This document shows, one piece after another, positions 55,533 to 64,000 of a DNA stretch of 64,000 nucleotides. The stretch's first letter is position 1. Each line of letters begins with the position of its first letter. The notes under the pieces were generated by a model that did no database searches, was not told where the DNA came from, and saw nothing but the letters and a program-made list of their open reading frames with translations. The position numbers and the translations under genes were made by a program. The DNA comes from Lithobates sylvaticus (lineage: Eukaryota > Chordata > Amphibia > Anura > Ranidae): NCBI GenBank assembly GCA_028564925.1, contig CM053028.1:629696995-629760994 (forward strand). Reading direction: 5' to 3'.

Positions 55533-57567
55533 TTGTTGGCGAAGCAGGTGGGACCATATCCTGCTGTCCTGTGGTACATCCAAAAGCTCACCTGGATCCA
55601 AGGGTCCGGATAGCAGGAGAGGAGTGAGAGGTACAGATACCAGCCGCAATGGAAGAGGATATTCAGGAGGAGGTTGCGAGAGATGCAGCTACAGCACAGA
55701 GGGACCAGTATCCAGAGCAGGTCCTGCGGGAAGGTTTGAATCTATTTCGCTGAGAACTCTCTTTGGAAGGAAAGCGCTATAGCCCATTGAGCGGCGTCAC
55801 CAGGGAAAAGTTCTCTCCCTCCATCCCAGGAAAGGTTACTGGTCGCAGTTGGATTGCGGGTGTCTGTTTTTGGAGAAAAACTGCACTAGGAGTCAGACAG
55901 CTGAATTACGCAGGCTGATCTGGGCAGAGATGAAGCTGGATTGAGAGTTACAGAGCCCTCCGGGGGCAATGTATCCCAAAAGCATTGCCCTTGGATAGCA
56001 GATGAACAGCCTACAACGGTAAGGCTTTAAGCTACGGTCGGCCTGGCCTGTTGTTTGTGAAGCTTGACAGGGGACCTCTAACTTTTGGTGAGTGATTTCG
56101 GACAGTGGCTGTTGGGATGAAATCTTGGATTTCAGAAAAGGCTACTGAACGTCTCGGAAGTGCACTGGGCACTGGAAGATGTTGGAGTTTCTCTGGCCGA
56201 TCAGGAATGGGAACTGGAATTGACTACAGACAGCTGCTAGACTCTGCTCAGTGCCGAGGGTTGGGTCCCTTTGCCTGGGACTATAAGGAAATACCATTGG
56301 ACAACTTGAGAAATCCTGGCTGACGAGTCAGCAATGGTATCAGTACGTAACAGTTATGCTTTGCCAACCTGCACCCGCAGCGATGGATGCGGGGTCTTTT
56401 GGCGGAGATGCTGCAATTGCCTGACTGACCTTCGATGATCCTGTTTTCTGCAGGGATGATCTTGCTGGAGGAATGTGCCTAGCTCCAGCCGCATGGCAAG
56501 GAATTGGCCGTGGAATATCTGGGAAATTGCCACCGCCAGAAACTGAAGTGATGACAACGGGCCAGAGCTCTGCCAACCTCTGCTCAGCAACTCGGATAGC
56601 ATCTTCTAGGTTCCACGGACAGATGGTGTACCTCTATCCCCAGACACCAGTTTACAGAGACAGGGGATTTAATAGACTTTTCCCCGCTGAGGAAAGAACA
56701 GCCTGATGAGCCTCCATCAGAAGAGCTGGTATTAGGGGCCAAACTTCATTGAGCATCCTGCCCAGACACAACAGCTGTATCTGTGGAGTTTTCCAGGAAG
56801 CCGGGGCAGTTGGACCCTCTCTCTCTCCGGCTAACAAGTGATGTAGTTGAAGCTGCTAACTACTCCAGCAGAATTCAACTGGCAACATGGCAGTGCACGC
56901 ACTGGCCTCTGCCTCAGCACCTACAGGTGTCTCTACAGCTTTCAAGAAGAAGCTGGGGCGTGCTCGGTCCACACTGTCCAGGCAGCTGACGGCGCCCCAG
57001 GGATTGACTGACAACCAACCCAGCTAAAGTGGCTGGGCAACCGGACAGGGAGGGTCCAAAGACCTCTGCCACCACACTGGTGGCAGTTCTGGAGGCCCAG
57101 GGTGAGGGAGGTGCGTGGTCACTCCGAGAAGAAAAAAAAACCAGCAGTCAGGACCCCAAGGAGAGGATGCAATCTGCACTTCACAACTGCAGCTTGAGCT
57201 GAGATTCCGGTGGATGGGACTTCAGTCCCCACTAGTATACCCCAGCTGGATGCTGGGCTGTCGGCCCAGATCCCCAACAAGCATGTTGGAGTGAGCCCAG
57301 CCCAACCTATCTTCTATCAAGCGGCTGAACAGAAGGACTTCCAGGGAGAAGGGCCAGTCCAGGCCTCTACAGCCCAGCGGCAGATATGTTCTATGAGAGA
57401 GGCAGAGGTTGGCTGGGTGAGTAGTGCTCTGTTTGAAACCATTTGTTTGGGGTACTGCTGGTGGGTTACCGACGCATTAGAGACGGGAAAACTATGGGAC
57501 TAACTTCGGAGTCCAACCCGTCTGGGGTCTCTCTCCTGTGTTAGTCTCCCTGCCGAAAGGGGAGAAA
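55533..57567 (+). other. Internal region of the LTR element
   Basis: About 2.0 kb with only short open frames and no retroviral domain that I recognise. GAAGAAAAAAAAACCAGCAG near 57,126 is not a clean polypurine tract at the LTR border. Confidence 0.5.
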
Positions 57568-58235
57568 TGGACAGACCTAGCCGGGCACACAGGCCTTTTT
57601 TGAGAGGACTACATGCTAGCCTCCTGCCAGCTGATCACGGCCCGCCACCCCAAAAAATACACTCTCTGTATAGGAATTTGGGGCATTAGAAAGTAGACTA
57701 GCTTCTGACAATTGGTGTCCCATTCACTGTCATGAACTCAAGATTGTTAATTGAGTTTAGTTGATCCCTTTGTCCTCTGCACAATGCCGGAAGACGCTCC
57801 GTCTGTTTTACTGGTTGTCTCCTGCTATTGTGGATGAAGATGGCATTGTGGTGGTAATTATGTTTAATTTCTAATCAAACTGTGGTTTAGCTCGTGACCA
57901 CAAACGGTCTGGACCTGTAGTGAAATCATGAGTCACATGGCTGCTTTTAAAGGAATTAGCTAATGTAGTTTATGTTAAGTTGTTGTGTTACAAGTTGTTA
58001 TTGTTAGAATAAGTTATGGAGTCAGGAGGGGGGAATCTCCTCTTTCAACTGTTAGATAAATGTCATCTTTGTAATAAATCTTCACCGTCCATGTTTTAGA
58101 GCAACCTAAGCATGTGTTGTCTCGTTTGGTGGCTTGGGAGCGGTTGAATATCTTATACCTATAATCCAGACGGGAAGCAAGTGATATATAGACGAACGCA
58201 CTTCAAGGAGGAGTGTGAGGGACGTTCCGCTCTCA
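57568..58235 (+). repeat. 3' LTR
   Basis: About 668 bases, near-colinear with the 5' LTR: shared words include CTGATCACGGC, AAATACACTCTCTGT, TCCTCTGCACAATG, GACGCTCCGTCTGTT and GAGGGACGTTCCG. It is followed directly by the GGACC duplication. The two LTRs differ mostly by small indels, many probably read errors, so I give no age. Confidence 0.8.
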
Positions 58236-58649
58236 GGACCCATCTCAGTTATGGAGCCCTTGCCTTTGTGCTGGTGTTAGTCTGGCCAATGGGAATCAAG
58301 TTAGATGGGGTCTGCGGGTCAGTAGCGAGTCCCCGAGGCAAGTTTGGGACTGGGGAAGAAAAAAAAAGGCTATTTAAAAGGGGGCTTGCAGGCTCCTTAT
58401 GTTAATCGGTGTCGGCTGGGATGCAGCAATCCATGTAGCTTGGATGAGGAATGGAGTAGGTTAAATTAAGTTGAAAATGGTTAAAATGATGGTGAAATCA
58501 GTTATAGTTGTTTAGTTTTAATAAAAGGCCCGTCCCGGCCATTTTCATCCGAAGCAGTGTGTCATGGTCTGTCTTGTTAGTATGTTAAGGAATGTACTGT
58601 TTTAGGTAAGGGTAGTTAAGTTATCTGGCTGCCTAGTCTATGCTCGGGG

Positions 58650-61085
58650 AGGACTGAAGGTGTAGCATTAGGTGTGTCCACTAACCAAGTACTTGCAGTA
58701 CACCGTCGTCCGATTGTAGCAGGCAAAATTTTGCCTCCTGCCCCAGCTGCTGGACCTCGAAAGAAGTATACTCCCAGCCATCACACTTTTGCCCAGCGGT
58801 TTGAATGCCTAGCTTGGCTAAATTGTTAGCACTTCAACTGCTGCCTTTTTCAGTTGGTAGACTCGGCTCCCCCCTTCCCGTGAGTGTGCTCATTGTGCGG
58901 TTCCTCAGTGGCAGGTTCCCATACGGCCACTTTTTCTCACGGAAGGCGATACCGTCCTCTCTACGGCATGTGGAAGGCAATGTCCTTGCCTCGCTGGTCA
59001 GGACGGTCAGCGGTAAAGTGGCCTATTTACTGGCTGGACCCATGGTCCAGCAGGCATGGGACAGCGGTCATTATCTTTCATTCTTCACGGCCCATTTGGG
59101 TCTACGCTAGTGGCAGCTGGGAGGGGATGCAGGGAACAAGGTTGCCGTTAGAGTTTGAAGTTGTTCCGCCCAACCACGCCTCCAAAATGCTCCTACGGGT
59201 TGGGACACACCTCTCCTCCTCCACCCCCTCCTCTTCGTCTTCCTCCAGTGCTCGGTCCTCGTAACCAGAGCGGGCGCCTGTAGGCGTACAAGAGGGCTAA
59301 GCGAGTACGCAGGCTAAAAGATGCCATGCCGTGCTTGCGCTGTTGTGGTTGGGGGACAGGAGCCAAACTGGGGCCAGAGGTTCTGGCAGCTCTGCAGGGG
59401 GCAGGCCGAGAGGTGGTTGACCGCCACGCCAGCTTAAGCCAGGAATGGTCGTTTCTGACAAGGGCACCAACCTCCTCTCCGCCCTGCGACAGGGGGCAGC
59501 TCACCCAAAGTAGCCCTGCATTGGCTCACGTCCTGCAACCTGGTGGTGCAAGCGTTTTTCCTGGGGGGCAGGTTCCCAGGCTTTCAGGGATGTCCGAATG
59601 CAGGCCACGGAAAGTCCTGTAGTGCATTTCCGCCGAACTTATTAATGCCATTGCTTGGATGTGACAGAGCGGGCAAAGGAGCTGATACCCTGCCCAAGAA
59701 CCCGGGGGGGCGCCTAATAAGTGACTATTCCCTCCAAGAGGAACCTCATTCGTTGGCCTTGCTGCAGGCGACTGCACAACTGCAGCATAGGGCCATTCCA
59801 TATGAGTACCCTTTTGCGTCTAAACGCACCAGGACAAAGGGTCCAGGGAGCAGCTTGGCTTATCTTCTTCAGCCTCATCAGTGGAGCATGAAACTGTGAT
59901 GCATGCAATGTCCCTCACCATAGTGAAGAGGCCACGAGGATGGTGAGGCCAGTGACAGTGCATTCATACAGTGGAGACACAGTACCTCTTGTCCAACATG
60001 TGTGCGGCCAAATATACGATGCGTGGGATAATGGACGAGGGCACTTGAGGCAGAACAGAGGCAGGAAGAGAAGGACTTCATTAGCCTCTGCAAGGCCCCC
60101 TTTAGCCGACAGTGTTAGTCCATTCTTTCCCACCCTTCACACTGAAGAAGGAAGAGGAAGAGGAGAATTGTGTGAGCATGGAGGGAGGAAGCCTGGCTCT
60201 CAGCAACAGCAGCAGCAGTCTTTTAAGTGGATGATGTACATGGCCCTACAAACAGAGGACTTGTAACGTGGCTGGGAGGACGTGCTGCGAGCATGTCTTC
60301 CTCAGTTGACCCAGAAGACTCCGGACCGAATGCCTCTGCTAACATACGCTGCAAGGCCTCCCCCTGATCCTGCAAAGCCTGCGGAAGGAGCCTCCGTGTT
60401 CTTCGGCGAATCTGTTAGAGGGACCATTACTGGCTGGGCCACTACTCCCTAGAACCGCGGTAAACACGGGAAGTTGCGGACAGGTATCTTGCCGTCGCAG
60501 AGGGAGCTGAGGAATGAGACCATCTCAGGGAGGCCAAAGCAGAAAAGGTCATTCAACTCGTAGCCCCTGAAACTGTGAAGTGCTCACAATACTCCTCTGT
60601 CCTGGTCGACGAGTTGCTGAGGCGTCGGTCCAGTACAGAAGGAGCGTGGGGAAGGTGGAAACGTCGAGACCGGATTCGTTCAAGACAATTTTGTAGTCCG
60701 CAGCCCCAAGGTACCATGACGCGTTCCAGCAACCATTCGGCCAGAGTCTGGATATAAATGGTTGGCAGTGAATACCATAGGGCAAGGTCCAGACTTGGAC
60801 ACCGTTCCCCCTCCGAAAAAATCCGCTGGCTACATGGGTCCGGGAGGATTGATCACTGGCCTAGCTTGCACAGTAATGCAATTGAGCTACTGGCCTTCCT
60901 TCCATCCCAGCGTGCTTTCCGAACGTCACAATCAGTGCTGGCAGGAGGATATTGTGTCAACCGATCATAGGGAGCGCCTGTCCACTCCGCCATCGGGTTT
61001 GATCGACTGACCTACATCAAAATGAATCAGTCTTGGATCACCACCAGCTACCCTGCAACCTGAGGCCGGCTATTAGACCGAATAA
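58650..61085 (+). pseudogene. hAT transposase, catalytic and C-terminal part, heavily frameshifted
   Basis: Colinear with codons from about residue 90 to the end in copy 1: the serine-rich stretch after CTCCTCCACCCCCTCCTC, the SDNGTNL-equivalent region near 59,455, the glutamate-rich region near 60,140, and the dimerisation block with its SERTFSAAG-equivalent near 60,915, ending ...MNQSWITTSY. Tens of small indels break it; many may be read errors, since the DNA similarity to copy 1 is otherwise high. Confidence 0.85.
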
Positions 61086-61189
61086 TTATTAAGGTCACAA
61101 ATGCCCCTTCAAAGACTGGCCTTATGCTGATGCTGATGACAGTCCACTGGTATGTTCACTGACTAACCTCTTCCTCCTCCTCCAAGAAT

Positions 61190-62245
61190 CCATGCCACCA
61201 CACCAGTGCCTAAGGCACAATATTTCAGCCCCTGTATAACAGGGGCGGGTACTAACAATTTTTTAAAAAAATGCTTCGCAACACGTGTGACTGCCTGTGC
61301 TCCAAGTAAAGTATCTGTGAGGGTTTGCAGTGTTGAGGCACCAGCACCAGTGCCCTAAGGCCACAAATTTTTCAGCCCCTTTTATAACAGGGGCGGGTAT
61401 TTAAAATTTTTTTTAAAACAATGCTCGCAACACGATGTGACAGCTGTGCTCCAGTGTACAGTATCTGTGAGGGGTTTGCATGTTGTGGTGGCAACCAGGC
61501 ACCAGTGCCTAAGGCACAATTTTTCTACGCCCCCGTTGGGGCTTGTACTCAGTACAAATTTGTTATAAGGCAATTGCTTTGCAACAGGTTCATTGCTGTG
61601 CTCTGAGTAACAGTATATCGTGATGGGTTGCAGTTGTTGTGGCACCAGCCACCAAATGCCTAAGGCCACAATTTTTTCTGCCCCTGTTTTATCAGGGGTG
61701 TGTAATTGCAAATAGTGAGCCTAATGAGTTCACAGCAGGGCCTTATTCCTTGCGCCACCAAGAGTAACTATGAGGGCCTACAGTCTTGTGGCAACACCTG
61801 GCCACCAACCACCACCCCACGCCAAAGGCCCCAATTTTTCTGGCCTGTTCAACAGGTAGCATGCAATTACCAATCTTGATGCTAATAAATTTTCAGCAGG
61901 GCCCAATTCCTGCACCCACCAAGAATAAAACTGTGAGGGCCTTACAGTCTGTGGTGCATACTCCGACTAACACCACCACCCCCAAAGGCCAAATTGTGCT
62001 GCCGGTTCAACAGGTAGCATGCAATACAAATCTTGATCGAATCACTCACAGCTGGGCCCAATTCCTGTGCCCCACCCAAGAGTAACTGTGAGGGCTTACT
62101 GTCTTGTGGCAAAACCGTCCACCACCACCACCCCCAAAGGCCCAATTTTTCCTGCCCTGTTCAACAGGTGCATGCAATTACAAATCTTGATCTAATAAAC
62201 TCACAGCAGGGCCCATTCCTGCGCCCCACAAGAGTAACTGTGAGG
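61190..62245 (+). repeat. 3' tandem array of hAT copy 2, ~147-bp unit, about 7 units
   Basis: Same two subtypes in the same order as 29,545-31,135: first the CCTAAGGCAC / CAGCCCCTGTTTAACAG-type units, then from about 61,770 the CCACCACC / AAAGGCCCAATTTTT type. Fewer units than in copy 1. Confidence 0.88.
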
Positions 62246-62247
62246 GT

Positions 62248-62940
62248 GTCAGGTCACATGAGAGTAGGTGACAGGTGCACTCAGTAGGAATTGGAAGTGC
62301 ATCGCTAGGTAGTGGACCTTTAGGACTGACTGCTGCGGATTGTACCCAGGGAGATTCAGGACACAGGTCTACTGGATCACTAACAGATCCCAGTGGGAAC
62401 TAGAGGCATAGATTCCCCAGGGCGCGGAGTCTAACGAGCCAGCAGTGTTTCCGCCAGAGCCTCTAGTGGTGTGGATGGACTTCGCCTGCAGTCTGGCTCC
62501 AGGTCGCGACCCCCAGGGTCTCACAGCTCAGGCTCACAGTAGTCTTCAGGAGAAAGAAGCAGCAGCTGGAATGACAAGGATAGTAAGGGGTGATAAAGGG
62601 CAGAGTCAGGGTAAACAGGAACCTGTCAGAGTACACGCCAAAGGTGCAGGGGTTCCACAGGCAGACGGGGCAGGGTCCGGGGGGGACATGCCCAAAGGGT
62701 AAAGATAACAAGCAGACAGGTAATCGTTGAGAACCACGCAAGGTCGGGTATCAGAGACAAACATAGAGCACTCGACCATGCAGGAACCTGGAAGCCGAAC
62801 CACGACCCACGGATACACAAATGGTTGATCTGACACCACTGGGCTTGCCGTGCACAGGGTAATATAGGGTTCCCAGATAGGGCCTGGGGTGGAGCCATGG
62901 CTGTAGAGGAGTGTTTATAAAACCCACCAGGTGGGGTGGT
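62248..62940. other. Unassigned repeat-like DNA before the third gap
   Basis: Starts TGTCAGGTCACATGAGAG exactly where the hAT array is cut, and runs into the gap. It includes AAGCAGACAGGTAATCG and AGGTCGGGTATCAGAGAC, words that remind me of long-terminal-repeat or other interspersed repeats of frogs. It could be another insertion in the hAT copy. No gene seen. Confidence 0.35.
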
Positions 62941-63440
62941 NNNNNNNNNNNNNNNNNNNNNNNNNNNNNNNNNNNNNNNNNNNNNNNNNNNNNNNNNNNN
63001 NNNNNNNNNNNNNNNNNNNNNNNNNNNNNNNNNNNNNNNNNNNNNNNNNNNNNNNNNNNNNNNNNNNNNNNNNNNNNNNNNNNNNNNNNNNNNNNNNNNN
63101 NNNNNNNNNNNNNNNNNNNNNNNNNNNNNNNNNNNNNNNNNNNNNNNNNNNNNNNNNNNNNNNNNNNNNNNNNNNNNNNNNNNNNNNNNNNNNNNNNNNN
63201 NNNNNNNNNNNNNNNNNNNNNNNNNNNNNNNNNNNNNNNNNNNNNNNNNNNNNNNNNNNNNNNNNNNNNNNNNNNNNNNNNNNNNNNNNNNNNNNNNNNN
63301 NNNNNNNNNNNNNNNNNNNNNNNNNNNNNNNNNNNNNNNNNNNNNNNNNNNNNNNNNNNNNNNNNNNNNNNNNNNNNNNNNNNNNNNNNNNNNNNNNNNN
63401 NNNNNNNNNNNNNNNNNNNNNNNNNNNNNNNNNNNNNNNN
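62941..63440. other. Assembly gap of 500 N
   Basis: Third run of N. Length differs from the other two gaps. Confidence 0.99.
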
Positions 63441-63715
63441 GCGTTGGCAGCTGCTCTGCCAGTACCCTGTGCCTGGGTGAGAGAGGATGAGGAGGATGAG
63501 GAGGGCTTGGTCATCCATTCTACCAAGCCTTCAGCATGATTTGGCTCCACATGTCCAGCTGCCGAAAACAAAGACAAGCGTGTCCCATGGCCACGTGCTG
63601 ATGACGATGCACGACCACGTCCACGGCCAGCACTGTTGTCTCTAGAAACAGAGCCTGCCTGCCCTGTGTTCTTGCCTCTGCACGCTCTGCCTCTCCTTGG
63701 TGGTCTTCCAGCCAT
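63441..63715 (-). CDS. hAT transposase N-terminus (partial, open)
   Basis: ATG at 63,715, just inside the array border. Reads MAGRPPRRGRACRGKNTGQA, a basic R/G-rich start, then VSRDNSAGRGRGRASSSARG, LFSAAGHVEPNHAEGLVEWM and PSSSSSSSLTQAQGTGRAAA before the gap. It has a cleaner frame than the equivalent part of copy 2 and therefore best shows how the family's protein begins. Basic low-complexity N-termini ahead of a BED finger are usual in hAT proteins and may help DNA binding or nuclear entry. Confidence 0.8.
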
Positions 63716-63734
63716 TGTAGTCGGTAGTGTATAT

Positions 63735-64000
63735 AGTATAAAAAATAGAGCTCCTATGTGTGCTCACAACACACTGTAGGTCCTATGGGTGCTGACACTA
63801 ACACACTATAGGTACTATGTGTGCTGCTGCTAAGAAAATATAGGAGCTCTGTTTGCTGCCACTAACACACTAGAAGTCCTATGGGTGCTGCTGAGAAGAA
63901 AATATAGGAGCTCTGAGTGATGCCACTAACACACTAGAAGTCCTATGGGTGCTTCTGGGAAGAAAATATAGGAGCTCTGTGTGATGCCACTACACACTAG
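63735..64000 (-). repeat. 5' array of hAT copy 3, shorter ~63-bp units visible
   Basis: Minus-strand relatives of the 43,990-48,430 array: CACTAACACACTAGAAGTCC, TATGGGTGCTGCTGAGAAG and AAAATATAGGAGCTCTGTG repeat at about 63 bases because the AGTACCTATAGTGTCTTTG portion of the 100-bp unit is absent. Continues beyond the window. Confidence 0.85.

Larger units (their letters stand above)
54891..58235 (+). mobile_element. Fossil LTR retroelement, internal part short, inside the recombinase element
   Basis: Two direct LTRs flank about 2.0 kb of internal DNA. The element starts TGTGACAGAC and ends ...CTCA, with GGACC directly after it and GGACC(T) directly before it, a probable 5-bp target duplication. 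The interrupted host text (closing repeat of the recombinase element) resumes exactly across it. The internal region has no recognised gag, pol or env, so it is a non-autonomous or deleted copy and looks broken. Family (endogenous retrovirus or Gypsy-like) is not determined. Confidence 0.8.
49470..58641 (+). mobile_element. Fossil tyrosine-recombinase retroelement (Ngaro/DIRS-like) inserted in hAT copy 2
   Basis: Bounded on both sides by hAT sequence that is adjacent in copy 1. Parts: an opening repeat (A) at about 49,470-49,560 that recurs at 54,689-54,800; a recombinase C-terminal region at about 50,850-51,400 (FFGAFRIGELV, IGRWESNRYKLYVRPH-like); an SGNH-hydrolase-like segment at about 51,440-52,070 and again at 53,400-54,000; and a closing repeat (B) with TATA-like and AATAAA signals at about 54,060-54,540 and 54,815-54,890 plus 58,236-58,641. 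The order A...B-A-B is the split direct repeat of Ngaro-type elements. No reverse transcriptase was seen, so it is a deleted, broken copy with many breaks. The age is unclear because read error obscures divergence. Confidence 0.65.
58642..62247 (+). mobile_element. hAT transposon, copy 2, right part
   Basis: Resumes with GAGGACTGAAGGTGTAG, the equivalent of 27,141 in copy 1, and follows copy 1 through the catalytic and dimerisation domains, the 3' flank and the tandem array, up to about 62,247. There the array stops in mid-unit and different DNA begins. No hAT terminus is present at that point, so the 3' end was lost or displaced. Confidence 0.9.
63441..64000 (-). mobile_element. hAT transposon, copy 3, inverted, 5' part only
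   Basis: On the minus strand, the N-terminal coding sequence (63,715 down to the gap) preceded by tandem-array units that continue past the window end. Same family as copies 1 and 2, opposite orientation. Confidence 0.85.

Overview
The window is a chimera of two unrelated genomes. Bases 1-26,162 are GC-rich, gene-dense bacterial DNA. The family mix (GlnRS, AroQ, ArfB, an AceE/MdeB-type E1, LpxH, MtfA, and DUF2322, DUF3014, DUF3300 and META/DUF4377 proteins) points to a betaproteobacterium, probably Burkholderiales/Comamonadaceae; this is inference from families, not a database match. A 701-base N gap (26,163-26,863) joins it to AT-richer vertebrate DNA full of transposons, whose repeat families look like those of frogs. 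Bacterial contamination placed in a eukaryotic scaffold is the simplest reading.

Bacterial part. Almost every gene is recognisable but split across reading frames by one-base indels, often in homopolymers. These look like uncorrected long-read errors, so most gene ends here are inferred from protein similarity remembered for each family. In order: MFS exporter (partial), MoaF-like protein, cardiolipin synthase, META/DUF4377 protein, lipoprotein, M23 peptidase, glutamine-rich DUF3300 protein, DUF2322 protein, methyltransferase, glnS, a proline-rich secreted protein, aroQ, alpha/beta hydrolase, arfB, LigB-type dioxygenase, carboxylesterase, DUF3014 protein, an Lrp/AsnC regulator divergent from an AceE/MdeB-like E1 dehydrogenase, a multiheme cytochrome c, a TauE/SafE permease divergent from a LysR regulator, mtfA, and lpxH cut by the gap. 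Four good intrinsic terminators are visible.

Vertebrate part. A nearly clean hAT transposase reading frame (26,866-29,436) with a BED zinc finger is followed by a ~147-bp tandem array and a hAT-like terminus at about 31,987. From there to 43.9 kb I find no gene, only AT-rich tracts, two minisatellites (36.9-37.5 and 38.3-39.05 kb), A-rich DNA and a second N gap. From about 43.99 to 62.25 kb lies a second copy of the same hAT family. It begins with a 4.4-kb array of ~100-bp units, carries the N-terminal coding part, is interrupted at 49,470, and resumes at about 58,642 through the rest of the transposase and the 3' array. The interruption is a fossil tyrosine-recombinase retroelement (Ngaro/DIRS-like, with an SGNH-hydrolase-like segment), itself interrupted by a fossil LTR element with two ~650-bp LTRs (54,891-58,235). 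After a third gap, a third hAT copy starts in inverse orientation and runs off the window.

Nothing here convinces me as a new biological system. The most useful observations are the false join, the three-level nest of elements, the hAT family's satellite-like arrays on both sides of its gene, and several stretches that look like consensus-assembly artefacts.
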